A stretch of 64,000 nt of DNA, taken from an uncultured Alphaproteobacteria bacterium. Its GTDB lineage: Bacteria; Pseudomonadota; Alphaproteobacteria; Rs-D84. The first letter of the stretch is position 1; each line of letters opens with the position of its first letter. Of the stretch, positions 1 through 7,648 are shown in pieces. Both the position numbers and the translations under genes were made by a program. Location: positions 62,001 to 126,000 of the forward strand of contig CARVLU010000003.1 in assembly GCA_949082785.1 (NCBI GenBank). Reading direction: 5' to 3'. The notes under the pieces are model-generated. The model saw nothing but the letters and a program-made list of their open reading frames with translations, searched no databases and was not told the origin of the DNA.

Positions 1-334
1 TGAAATTATCGCGCGAAGTGTCGGCATAACGGCCGGACAATTCATTTTTATCCGAAAACGCAATCGCGTGCAGCATGCCGTCCAGATGGCCCCATTCTTT
101 TTCAATGGCGGCAAACAAAGCATCCATCTGTTCGTCGTTCTGCACATTGCATTCCTGAACGAATTTTGCACCGATGGATTCCGCCAGCGGGCGCACACGC
201 TTTTCCAGGGCGGGCATCGCGTACGGCATTGCGATTTCGGCGCCTTCTTCGTGGGCGCGCTTTGCAATGGCCCAGGCCATAGACCAATCGTTGGCCACGC
301 CTGTAATTAAAATCTTTTTTCCTTTTAATAACAT
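1..334 (-). CDS. fabI: Enoyl-[acyl-carrier-protein] reductase (NADH), 5' part
   Basis: Reduces the enoyl-ACP double bond in the last step of each fatty-acid elongation cycle in the cytoplasm. About 111 N-terminal residues are present; the gene runs off the window edge. The start MLLKGKKILITGVAND is typical of FabI: a short-chain dehydrogenase fold whose nucleotide motif reads GVAN rather than TGxxxGIG, followed by SMAWAIAKRAHEEGA. The segment DGMLHAIAFSDKNELSGRYAD matches the next conserved FabI block. An AAGGA ribosome site lies 7 bases before the ATG. The catalytic Tyr-Lys part is outside the window. Identification rests on the conserved N-terminus. Confidence 0.9.
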   Translation of the reverse strand, partial: MLLKGKKILITGVANDWSMAWAIAKRAHEEGAEIAMPYAMPALEKRVRPLAESIGAKFVQECNVQNDEQMDALFAAIEKEWGHLDGMLHAIAFSDKNELSGRYADTSRDNF

Positions 335-413
335 ATTTTATCCTTTTAAGTGATATTGGACGTTAAAAAATATAGCACTAAAATAAAAACATCGCAATAA
401 TTAAAAAAAAGAC

Positions 414-440
414 TTGAAATGGGGAAAAATCCAGTATAAT
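414..440 (+). promoter_or_regulatory. Promoter of tRNA-Asn
   Basis: TTGAAA at 414-419 and a perfect TATAAT at 435-440, spaced 15 bases, end 13 bases before the mature tRNA. The short spacer is the weak point. Confidence 0.5.
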
Positions 441-453
441 ATATGCGAGCAAT

Positions 454-529
454 TCGGGCATAGTTCAGTCGGTAGAACAACGGACTGTTAATCCGTATGT
501 CGCTGGTTCGAGTCCAGCTGCCCGAGCCA
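454..529 (+). tRNA. tRNA-Asn (anticodon GTT)
   Basis: The 76-nt cloverleaf has acceptor strands TCGGGCA and TGCCCGA, an anticodon loop CTGTTAA with GTT at 487-489, a T-loop GGTTCGAGTCC and an encoded CCA. A rho-independent terminator follows. Its 3' flank is duplicated 1.65 kb downstream, so it appears to be an integration site. Confidence 0.97.
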
Positions 530-543
530 AGATTTACAAACCG
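522..543 (+). repeat. Direct repeat at tRNA-Asn 3' end (attL-like)
   Basis: A 22-base sequence covering the tRNA 3' end and its flank is repeated exactly at 2172-2193. The likeness continues into both terminators. The pair brackets the AT-rich genes between, as attL/attR do around an integrated element. Confidence 0.65.
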
Positions 544-560
544 CCCCACGGCGGTTTTTG
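538..560 (+). terminator. Rho-independent terminator after tRNA-Asn
   Basis: Stem ACCGCC/GGCGGT followed by five T. Confidence 0.8.
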
Positions 561-713
561 TTATGGTGCGGCTGGCCCACACCCGGTTCGATAATTTCTG
601 AATTAAAATCGCGATTTTTTGGCCATTATCGAACAATCCAAATAAAAAAAGGTTGGATTACAAACCCTTTCCACGCGTTTGAGTTCAACTCAAATTTTTC
701 CATTACTTATTGT

Positions 714-1121
714 CTATGGAAGCTTTTTTAATATATCCACCAACATAATAAGCCATCGTTGTAATCTTTGTTTACACGATTTTTTATCTTGTGTTAAATA
801 CGGATTGATTTGGCTTGATGAAAAGTTCCACGAGTCTTGAAATGATGGCTGATGGTTAAAAACATATGGATAAAAAGATGTTTCGTAAAATGAATTTTCT
901 GTTATAAGAAATTCATTTAAATATGTCGTTCGATAGGCAGTATCAACAATTTCTAATGCAGAATTAGCATATTTCTTCCAAGACTCCAAAAGTTCTGTAT
1001 CAAGAAAATCACTGGACATCAAATTAATGCCTTCACATAAAACATCAAACAATCCACTTTTAGCAGCCTGTTTCATGTCCCCAAAATCAAACATAGGTTT
1101 TATCGCCATTAATCTCTCCAT
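714..1121 (-). CDS. Hypothetical protein of the tRNA-Asn islet
   Basis: An unrecognised soluble protein of 135 residues with no signal peptide or membrane segment and many aromatic and Asn/Ser residues. Its ATG shares a base with the stop of the upstream gene (TAATG), which implies translational coupling; an in-frame ATG four codons later has a better-placed GGAGAG. Base composition is clearly AT-richer than the flanking housekeeping genes, which fits horizontal acquisition. It is the last gene of a three-gene minus-strand cluster lying between repeats of the tRNA-Asn 3' flank. No function can be assigned. Confidence 0.6.
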   Translation of the reverse strand: MERLMAIKPMFDFGDMKQAAKSGLFDVLCEGINLMSSDFLDTELLESWKKYANSALEIVDTAYRTTYLNEFLITENSFYETSFYPYVFNHQPSFQDSWNFSSSQINPYLTQDKKSCKQRLQRWLIMLVDILKKLP

Positions 1122-1507
1122 TATACCTTTTGGCTCATTTGTGCCCGTTTTTCTTTAAGAATTTTTTCGTAATTTTGCTTTGAGTCAGATAGTTTATCGT
1201 TCGCAAACTCTATCCCTCCAAGTTTACAATTGACTGTTTTTACAAATGGCTTGAAAATCATAATTAACCAAACAATAAAAATTAATGAATGACCATTAAA
1301 TGGTATAAAAGTCATTGCCTCGGACCAATGCATATAAAGATATATACTCCCTGTCACGAACCAAAATGTATGCCAAATACTGCGTCTGCTATTAACATAT
1401 GGTAATATGAATATACAAACTGTAAAAAACAATCTGCACAACCATCGCAAAAAACATAATGCGCCAATCTTGATTTTTTGAGAAAAATTTTTTATTCCAT
1501 CTAGCAT
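1121..1507 (-). CDS. Hypothetical small membrane protein of the tRNA-Asn islet
   Basis: Unrecognised protein of about 128 residues if it starts at MLDGIKNF; a TTG 13 codons upstream is also possible, and neither start has a strong ribosome site. Hydrophobic stretches around residues 17-37, 45-60 and 70-87 suggest two or three membrane helices, followed by a charged, lysine-rich cytoplasmic tail. It is coupled to the downstream islet gene by a TAATG overlap. AT-rich like its neighbours. Confidence 0.55.
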   Translation of the reverse strand: MLDGIKNFSQKIKIGALCFLRWLCRLFFTVCIFILPYVNSRRSIWHTFWFVTGSIYLYMHWSEAMTFIPFNGHSLIFIVWLIMIFKPFVKTVNCKLGGIEFANDKLSDSKQNYEKILKEKRAQMSQKV

Positions 1508-1605
1508 ATCTGATTCATTGTAGAACAAAATTAATATAAAATGCAAGTTGGCAATTTTCTCGACAAACTTTACAGTTATTGAATATAATTGTCGTATTTA
1601 TGTCC

Positions 1606-2037
1606 TTATATTAAGGCATTTTCCTCATTATGAACTGTTTTTTGTTCTTGCAATTTTCTAAATTCAAGTTCGCTTTTTGGAAATTTTATGGAATGTCTTT
1701 TTTGTTCGTATTCATTAATCGCCTCTGCAATAGCATCTATATATTCTTCTGCATTCTTCTTATAGTGTTTTATTAACTGGCAATTTTTAAACACCTGTCT
1801 TAATTCATTATCCTTATATATCGTCGTATCAATATCACTTTCAATACGTCTTACTATGCTCCACCAACTTTTAAACATACTTACAGGATGTGGATGAAGT
1901 GCTGCATCAATCAATACAGAAAACAAGTTATCTCGTTCCTTTCTCTCTCGTTCAGCCTTGTCATTTCCGATACTATAACCTATCAAGCCACCAATAATTA
2001 AAGCAACAAAGATACTACCAGTAAGAATTCCTTCCAT
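1606..2037 (-). CDS. Hypothetical single-pass membrane protein of the tRNA-Asn islet
   Basis: A 143-residue protein with one N-terminal membrane helix (about residues 5-24, with glycines in a GGLIGYSIG segment) followed by a highly charged helical domain rich in Glu/Lys. The ribosome site AAAAGGATG lies a few bases before the ATG. It is the first gene of the AT-rich islet and probably heads its operon. Membrane-anchored helical proteins of this size are frequent in small mobile elements, but no family is recognised. Confidence 0.6.
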   Translation of the reverse strand: MEGILTGSIFVALIIGGLIGYSIGNDKAERERKERDNLFSVLIDAALHPHPVSMFKSWWSIVRRIESDIDTTIYKDNELRQVFKNCQLIKHYKKNAEEYIDAIAEAINEYEQKRHSIKFPKSELEFRKLQEQKTVHNEENALI

Positions 2038-2171
2038 TTTTCATCCTTTTCTGACATTGTAATTCGCTCCTATATGGAATTCAAGCACACAATTGCTTCT
2101 TTAACAAACTGATTTGTCTTGCACATTCAAGAAATTCATTTGGATTTTTTGCTCGATAACTGCAAGCTGAG

Positions 2172-2193
2172 CCGAGCCAAGATTTACAAACCG
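2172..2193 (+). repeat. Direct repeat, second copy of tRNA-Asn 3' flank (attR-like)
   Basis: Exact copy of 522-543, followed by a second copy of the tRNA terminator hairpin (ACGGCGG then a T tract, to about 2214). The five bases AGCTG upstream also match the tRNA T-arm side. No intact tRNA is rebuilt here. Confidence 0.65.
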
Positions 2194-2313
2194 TCCCCCC
2201 ACGGCGGTTTTTTTGTTGTGCCCATTCGGCGTGCCGACTGCACAGTTTGGCAACATCCGCGAATATTTCCCGGGCGCGGCGACGACTGACCGCTTCAATA
2301 ATTATACGTCATA

Positions 2314-2322
2314 TGCTATAAT
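2314..2322 (+). promoter_or_regulatory. Extended -10 promoter of the lipoprotein gene
   Basis: TG-C-TATAAT is a perfect extended -10, ending 29 bases before the ATG. AAAGGAG follows as ribosome site. Confidence 0.6.
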
Positions 2323-2351
2323 CCGTTACAGTTAACCAAAGGAGAATCAGG

Positions 2352-2699
2352 ATGTACAAATTATTCGTGGCCTTGGCAATGTTGGCGACGCTGTCCGCAT
2401 GCAAGCAGCAGGAAACCAAAACACTGCATCTGGTGTGCAAAACAACCCCATCAGAAACAGCCCCCAGCGTTCGCCCCCAATACGACGTAACAGTTAATCT
2501 GTTGGCCGATGGTGCCACATTAACCATCGATGGCCAAACATACGATTTAATCCAAGAATATGATGCGCCGGTTTCATTTTACCGACACGACCCATGGTAT
2601 AATTTCCAAATCGGCAATCGAAAGTATGGGAAATACGCCCTGGGGATTCCCACGAACGAAAACTTTGCGCGATATATCACATGCGAAGAAGTCAAATAA
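2352..2699 (+). CDS. Small lipoprotein, unknown function
   Basis: A 115-residue precursor with a lipoprotein signal peptide: positive start, hydrophobic stretch, and lipobox LSAC with Cys17. The mature part is small and probably beta-rich (DVTVNLLADGATLTIDG, then aromatic-rich blocks) with cysteines near residues 29 and 111 that could pair. It has its own extended -10 promoter, an AAAGGAG ribosome site and a strong terminator, so it is monocistronic. The sequence resembles small envelope-protein or lysozyme-inhibitor-like lipoproteins only in general layout; no family is claimed. Confidence 0.75.
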   Translation: MYKLFVALAMLATLSACKQQETKTLHLVCKTTPSETAPSVRPQYDVTVNLLADGATLTIDGQTYDLIQEYDAPVSFYRHDPWYNFQIGNRKYGKYALGIPTNENFARYITCEEVK

Positions 2700-2703
2700 T
2701 TTA

Positions 2704-2736
2704 AAACCGGCCGCGCCTAATGGCGGCCGGTTTTTG
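2704..2736. terminator. Bidirectional terminator between lipoprotein and barrel genes
   Basis: Stem ACCGGCCGC/GCGGCCGGT with a T tract on the right and an A tract on the left, serving the convergent genes. Confidence 0.85.
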
Positions 2737-2748
2737 TATTGCGGTTTA

Positions 2749-3387
2749 TTACAAACCAAATCTGTACGCCAGCCCCAGGTATAATTGCGTGGCATCAACC
2801 TTGGACACGCCGCGGGCATGTTCCACACGACCAAAATTGATGTATTTAAACCCAACATCCAAATCAATACGCGAATTCAGGTGAAACAACACACCGACCA
2901 TCACCTGGTACGACAAATCAAAGGCATTATCCAAATCCCCGTCAATTTCGCCCCAAATCCCGGTTAAACCCAATCCGGCCGCCGCATACGGCGCCACCGC
3001 ATTGTCAAAATCCCATAACAGATAGGCATTCAGCATATTCGCCCAAATATCATATTCAAAATTGGTATCGTATTTGGTGTACTGGGCCCCCATGTACATT
3101 GTTTCGTATTCCACCCGCAGAAAATTGGTTAAATTATTGCCAACCGTGGTACCGAAACCGAAATTATCTTTCTTGTACTTTTCCTTGTGCCCATTGGACA
3201 GGTTATATGAATACGCGGCATGTTCGTTTTTATAGACACGCACGCCGGTGTAATTGTCGCGCGTGGGCGACCCGCAATCACAGACCGGGCATTCTGGATA
3301 CACAGTCACATCATAATCGATATATTCATTCGCCATGGCCCCCGTGGCGGTCATGCACATTAAAAACAAAGCCAGAAATTTTTTCAT
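2749..3387 (-). CDS. Outer-membrane beta-barrel protein (porin/opacity type)
   Basis: A 212-residue precursor from MKKFLALFLM; GAGGGAA before this ATG favours it over an ATG four codons upstream. The signal peptide ends at AMA-NEY. A short Cys-rich segment (CPVCDCG) follows, then alternating strands with aromatic girdles (NFLRVEYETMYMGAQY, AAAGLGLTGIWGE, LDVGFKYINFG) and a C-terminal strand AYRFGL close to the usual BamA recognition signal. The length suits an eight-stranded barrel. The CPVCDC patch is unusual for a barrel and could hold a disulphide or metal. Specific substrate unknown. Confidence 0.8.
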   Translation of the reverse strand: MKKFLALFLMCMTATGAMANEYIDYDVTVYPECPVCDCGSPTRDNYTGVRVYKNEHAAYSYNLSNGHKEKYKKDNFGFGTTVGNNLTNFLRVEYETMYMGAQYTKYDTNFEYDIWANMLNAYLLWDFDNAVAPYAAAGLGLTGIWGEIDGDLDNAFDLSYQVMVGVLFHLNSRIDLDVGFKYINFGRVEHARGVSKVDATQLYLGLAYRFGL

Positions 3388-3468
3388 CTGTTCCCTCAAT
3401 CATTATCATTTAACGATAATATATGAATGAATTCAAGTTAAAAAGTATTTGCAAATTTCAGGGGGATT

Positions 3469-4728
3469 TTATTTACAATGTATTTCGATGATGTCGTTGA
3501 TGTCGGTTGTGTAATTCGGGGACAACATGTTGTGCATCGGGCGCCATGTCTGGTTGCCAATTTCCGCGGTTAAACGGACTGTGTTTTTGCCAAAACGGGT
3601 ATTGATTGCATCTATCGCCGCCATCAGATTATCCGACGCGGCCGTGTCATGGGCGCCGAACAAATCCATCGGGCGATTGCGGGCGGGCGTGATGTCGTTG
3701 ACGATGACCCCGGCCTTTTTATACTGAAAGCCGGTTCGATATATCTGCCCCAGTGCATCCAGTGCCACCGACACAATTACGCGCGTATCGTTTGTGACAA
3801 ACGGCATCGGCAAAACGCGTGTCAAAACGCATTGCGGCAAATCGGGCCGAAAACGATTTGTGGTCAAAAATGTCATCACTGACCCCGCGACCAATTGTCC
3901 CGCGCGCAATTTGGCCCCACACCGCGCGGCAAACGTTGCGACCGCCGATTCCAAATCCGCCAGTTCCGTCTGCATCACGGCAAAGCTGCGTGATGTGCAA
4001 ATCTGCTGCTTGTCCGCGGGGTGCATTTCCAATTGGATACAGGCCGTGCCATTTAATTCGCACCATGTGCGCAGACCGGTTACCGTCATTAATTTTTGGA
4101 CCCGGGCCCGGGGCAAGCGTGCAAAATCCGCCGCGGTGAACACCCCCATTGTGTTTAAGCGCGCCCCGTGGCGCCGCCCAATTCCCCACACATCGTCCAC
4201 CGGGGTCAGTTCCAGCGCACGCCGACGCTTTTCATCGTTGTCAATGACACAGACGCGTTTATATCCGGGATATTTTTTGGCGGCGTGGTTGGCCACCTTG
4301 GCCAATGTTTTTGTGGGACCAATTCCGACCGACACCGGCACGCCGGTCGATTGCGTGACATACCGCGCGATGTTTGCCCCCAATTCGGCGTAATTCGCAT
4401 TATCGGGGATTTTAAAAAAGGCTTCGTCAATCGAATAGATTTCAACATCCGGCACAATTTCCGCCAGCAATCGCATCACCCGCGCCGACATATCCCCATA
4501 CAGCGTGTAATTCGATGACCGTGCCACAACCGTGCCTGCATCGATTAATTTCCGCAATTGGAACGCGGGCGTGCCCATTTTTATCCCCATGGCACGCGCG
4601 GCGGGCGACCGGGCGATAACGCACCCGTCATTATTGGACAACACGACCACCGCCCGCCCCCACAGCGCCGGGTCAAAGACGCATTCGCAACTGGCATAAA
4701 AATTATTACAATCCAACAATCCGAACAT
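3469..4728 (-). CDS. umuC: DNA polymerase V catalytic subunit, Y family
   Basis: Error-prone lesion-bypass polymerase acting with cleaved UmuD. The 419-residue length is close to that of E. coli UmuC. The start MFGLLDCNNFYASCE carries the catalytic Asp of the Y-family palm, and YSIDEAFF at about residues 100-107 carries the second acidic pair. A helix-hairpin-helix region (VWGIGRRHGARLNTMG) and the little-finger domain follow. The C-terminus holds the UmuC-specific block around NRPMDLFG and ends like UmuC with LSPNYTTD. The gene starts 5 bases after the umuD stop, so the two are co-translated. No alphaproteobacterial LexA box (GAAC-N7-GAAC or GTTC-N7-GTTC) was seen upstream of umuD. Confidence 0.93.
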   Translation of the reverse strand: MFGLLDCNNFYASCECVFDPALWGRAVVVLSNNDGCVIARSPAARAMGIKMGTPAFQLRKLIDAGTVVARSSNYTLYGDMSARVMRLLAEIVPDVEIYSIDEAFFKIPDNANYAELGANIARYVTQSTGVPVSVGIGPTKTLAKVANHAAKKYPGYKRVCVIDNDEKRRRALELTPVDDVWGIGRRHGARLNTMGVFTAADFARLPRARVQKLMTVTGLRTWCELNGTACIQLEMHPADKQQICTSRSFAVMQTELADLESAVATFAARCGAKLRAGQLVAGSVMTFLTTNRFRPDLPQCVLTRVLPMPFVTNDTRVIVSVALDALGQIYRTGFQYKKAGVIVNDITPARNRPMDLFGAHDTAASDNLMAAIDAINTRFGKNTVRLTAEIGNQTWRPMHNMLSPNYTTDINDIIEIHCK

Positions 4729-4733
4729 CACGT

Positions 4734-5195
4734 TTATCCCTGGGTATGACGGCGGATGGAATATGTCACCACGCCCCAAATGACAAAATCATTATCGGGG
4801 GTAACGCGGATTGGGGTGAATTCTTTGTTTGCCGGAATCAACAGGATGGTTTTTTTCTGAATCTTGATATATTTAACCGTAAATTCCCCATTGACAAAGC
4901 ACACGGCAATCTGGCCCGTTTTCGGGTTCAGCGATTTGTCCACCACGACCAAGTCCCCATCATAAATCCCCGCATCAATCATGCTGTCGCCACGGATGCG
5001 CCCCAAAAAAGTTGACGCGGGATGCGCGATTAATTCACGGTTTAAATCGATTGGCGCCGCGATATAGTCATCGGCGGGGCTGGGGAAACCGGCCTGGATT
5101 GATGTATCCGGGAATGGAATTTCGATACTGGTTTTTAAACTGACCGGATATATGGTGACGTCACCGGTTGTTTTTTTCTGTGCGCGTTTTACCAT
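4734..5195 (-). CDS. umuD: UmuD, self-cleaving subunit of DNA polymerase V
   Basis: S24/LexA-type peptidase of 153 residues. The autocleavage site reads QAGFPSPADDY, with cleavage expected between Ala and Gly as in UmuD. The nucleophile Ser lies in GDSMIDAGIYDGD and the general-base Lys in FTVKYI. RecA filaments trigger removal of the N-terminal arm, and UmuD'2 then joins UmuC. The N-terminal arm is longer than in E. coli. AGGGGGG precedes the ATG. It forms an operon with umuC. Confidence 0.93.
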   Translation of the reverse strand: MVKRAQKKTTGDVTIYPVSLKTSIEIPFPDTSIQAGFPSPADDYIAAPIDLNRELIAHPASTFLGRIRGDSMIDAGIYDGDLVVVDKSLNPKTGQIAVCFVNGEFTVKYIKIQKKTILLIPANKEFTPIRVTPDNDFVIWGVVTYSIRRHTQG

Positions 5196-5293
5196 TGATG
5201 CCCCCCTGTTGCCAAACCAGTCTAGGCCATCTGGGCATCCGCATGATACAGGTATGTAACCCTGGGGAAAGATTCGCGGGCGGACGCCCCCTT

Positions 5294-6319
5294 TTATTCT
5301 TTCACGCGTTGCAGGGCGCCAATAATCTGCCCCAACAGACGTGCCTTTTTCGTGCCGACGGGGGCGCGACCCTGAACCTGTTTCGCGGCCAGGTTAAATG
5401 ATACACGCTTGTTATTTTTTAACTTTGTAATGCGGGGTTCGCTGTACCCGGTTTTGCGCGATGTGGCGGCAACGCGCCCCCGGGACCCGTTCAATGCGGT
5501 TTGGACCGCGTCAATTTCCCCCTGGGACATTTCGGGTTTACGAACGGGGCGCACGGGGACAATATGAAATTTTCGATTCCAGATATACAGTTGATCGCAC
5601 GTCAGTTCATATTTGGGCGCAATTGTCATAAATGCAACGCGTGCGGTGCGGCTGTGCGCTGGCAATTCGTCATAGACCCCACGCGCGTCACGCAAAATTT
5701 CCCGTTGCTGGGCCGGGGTGAACGCGGTGTATTGGGGCGCCGTGCGACCTTCATAAATTTGATACTGTTTATTCCATCGGCCAATGGTGTATTGTGGCAC
5801 ATTGAAATGCCGGGATGCGTCCGCCACGCCGTGGTCACGGGCATGCATCAAAATGGCGACAATGTCATCGTGACCGTATTCGCGCAACGGGGAATAAACA
5901 TGATACTTTTTATTCCAACGGATAATCGTACTGGGGTTCACACCAAACTGGTTGGCGGCCGCCATCGGCCCAAAATCGCGCGCATATTCCAGTATTGCCA
6001 TCTTTTGCGCGGATGTGAACGACGGCACCTTTGGGGCATAGACATGCGCATCTTGGTTCCACAGTTTAATGATGGCCGCCGACACACCAAATTTTTTCGT
6101 TGTTGCCCGAACGCCATTATCCCGGACAAAGGCCAAAATTTTCGCGCGTTGCCCCGGGGTGTATTCCGCCGTCTGGGGCGTGTATATTTTCAGGCGCCGG
6201 TTCCACAATCCCAACGCGTTGCGTGACACGCCAAAGTGACGCGATGCCGCCACCACCCCATGGTCGCGGGCATAGGTCAGAATTTCAATTTTTTTATCTT
6301 CTTTGAACGGGGCCGTCAT
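5294..6319 (-). CDS. Protein of tandem helix-turn-helix modules
   Basis: A 341-residue protein built almost entirely from repeated HTH units of about 48 residues, starting near residues 9, 57, 104 and 152, with two diverged units near 208 and 266. Each good unit contains a hydrophobic helix (ILxxARDxG), then A-x-x-x-F-G-V followed by a recognition helix ending in W-N and a closing Y-x-P, for example HFGVSRNALGLWNRR and QFGVNPSTIIRWNKK. The modules resemble transposase/homeodomain-like HTH units, but there is no catalytic domain. It probably reads an extended or repeated DNA site in register. It lies upstream of umuDC on the same strand. Confidence 0.7.
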   Translation of the reverse strand: MTAPFKEDKKIEILTYARDHGVVAASRHFGVSRNALGLWNRRLKIYTPQTAEYTPGQRAKILAFVRDNGVRATTKKFGVSAAIIKLWNQDAHVYAPKVPSFTSAQKMAILEYARDFGPMAAANQFGVNPSTIIRWNKKYHVYSPLREYGHDDIVAILMHARDHGVADASRHFNVPQYTIGRWNKQYQIYEGRTAPQYTAFTPAQQREILRDARGVYDELPAHSRTARVAFMTIAPKYELTCDQLYIWNRKFHIVPVRPVRKPEMSQGEIDAVQTALNGSRGRVAATSRKTGYSEPRITKLKNNKRVSFNLAAKQVQGRAPVGTKKARLLGQIIGALQRVKE

Positions 6320-6331
6320 ATGCCAATCCTT

Positions 6332-7648
6332 TTAATCTTTGCGCAATAATTCTGTGGATTTTATGTATTCGGGTGCAGATTTATCCAAACGTTTGCGTGC
6401 ACGCGTTGCATATTGATGCGTCTTTTTCTGGTCGCCGGTCATATTGTAATATTCCGCCATGGCCCAGTCGGCCCGCCCGTCCCCGTCGCCCCACGCGCGG
6501 GCCAAAACCCAGTATGTCAACGCCGCCGGTTCGGCAAGTAACGCCCGCCGGCACAATTCAATTGCACGGTCGCGGTCACCGGGTTTGTCCCGTTCAGACA
6601 GCACCAGCGCCAGCGCCGTCTGAATCTGGGGGGCGCCCCCCGCCAACGTCAACGATTTGTCGTATGCGGCCACACTGTCATCATAATGGCCGTATTGGTA
6701 TTCAATATCCCCCAGTAATTCATAGAAATACGGATTCTGCCCATGGCGCGATATCAGGGTTTGCGTCCCGGTTTTTGCCCCCGCCAAATTCCCCGCGCGC
6801 ATATTTGCGATTGCCCGCGCGTACAGCGCCGCATCGGATTTGTCCGTTGCGGGATACAGCGTCCGCACCCGGTCACCCGGATACAAATACCCGACCAGTT
6901 TGGCCCGGACCAATTCGTATTGCGCACGGCGATTGGCATCCCGGCGGGCATCTGATTTGTAATCAGACGGTCGGGCCGCGATATAATCACGAACGTTTTT
7001 CAACCGTTCGGTTGTCAAAGGGTGGTTGACGCGATTGGGGTTAATTTTTTCTTCGGCGGCGCCCGTGATATCGCGCATTTGTTCAAAGACATCAACAAAC
7101 CCGTTCGGATTTTGGCCGGCGCGCATCATTAAATCCAGCCCCAGATTGTCCGCCATGCGTTCTTCGTCCCGGGAAAATGCCAGCATTGATTGCGTTGTCA
7201 TTCCCGCGGTTCCCGCCAACACCCCCATCCCCAGCGACGGGTTCCCGCCCGCCACCATCAGCCCCACCCCCAATGCCTGGACAATGGCGGTGCGTTTTAG
7301 TTCTGCGTTCATACGCGCCGACATTTGCGCCATATGCCCGCCCAGCGTATGCCCCAATTCGTGGGCAACAACGGCCTGTAACGCGTCGGGCGTTTTAATT
7401 TGGGTCAGCAAACCGGTATAAATATAAACTTCTTCGCCACCACTGACGAATGCGTTGAAATCATCGCTGTGCACCACATTGATTTTCAAGCGCCCCGCCG
7501 CAATCCCCGCCGCATCCGCCAATGGTTCTACCAATTCGGTCAAATGGCGTTCAATTTCCGTATCATTGATAATCGCGGCGCCATATACCCCGGTGCAAAA
7601 CCACGCCCCCACAATAACGGCCAAGATGCGTCGCACCACGTTCATCAT
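6332..7648 (-). CDS. Periplasmic M48 metallopeptidase with TPR domain (BepA-like)
   Basis: Outer-membrane quality-control protease and chaperone family. The 438-residue precursor has a signal peptide to about residue 23, then the zinc motif HELGH with the third ligand probably in SRDEERMADNLG. The C-terminal half is helical with TPR-like repeats (PYFYELLGDIEYQYGHYDDSVAAYDKSL). BepA degrades or rescues stalled barrel proteins such as LptD and BamA clients. Its start codon overlaps the recG stop (ATGA-type), so the two are translationally coupled, although their functions are not obviously linked. Confidence 0.85.
   Translation of the reverse strand: MMNVVRRILAVIVGAWFCTGVYGAAIINDTEIERHLTELVEPLADAAGIAAGRLKINVVHSDDFNAFVSGGEEVYIYTGLLTQIKTPDALQAVVAHELGHTLGGHMAQMSARMNAELKRTAIVQALGVGLMVAGGNPSLGMGVLAGTAGMTTQSMLAFSRDEERMADNLGLDLMMRAGQNPNGFVDVFEQMRDITGAAEEKINPNRVNHPLTTERLKNVRDYIAARPSDYKSDARRDANRRAQYELVRAKLVGYLYPGDRVRTLYPATDKSDAALYARAIANMRAGNLAGAKTGTQTLISRHGQNPYFYELLGDIEYQYGHYDDSVAAYDKSLTLAGGAPQIQTALALVLSERDKPGDRDRAIELCRRALLAEPAALTYWVLARAWGDGDGRADWAMAEYYNMTGDQKKTHQYATRARKRLDKSAPEYIKSTELLRKD

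Noticed and set aside
346..636. 96-residue minus-strand open frame over tRNA-Asn
   Set aside because: It reads antisense through the tRNA (GSWTRTSDIR is the well-known antisense product of tRNA genes).
3719..4393. Long open frames antisense or in other frames to umuC
   Set aside because: Shadow frames of a well-supported gene; codon bias of the region belongs to umuC.
5196..5293. LexA (SOS) box upstream of umuD
   Set aside because: Neither GAAC-N7-GAAC nor GTTC-N7-GTTC is present in the interval; regulation remains unproven.
5501..6226. 241-residue plus-strand open frame antisense to the helix-turn-helix gene
   Set aside because: No ribosome site or homology, and the opposite frame has clear repeated domain structure.
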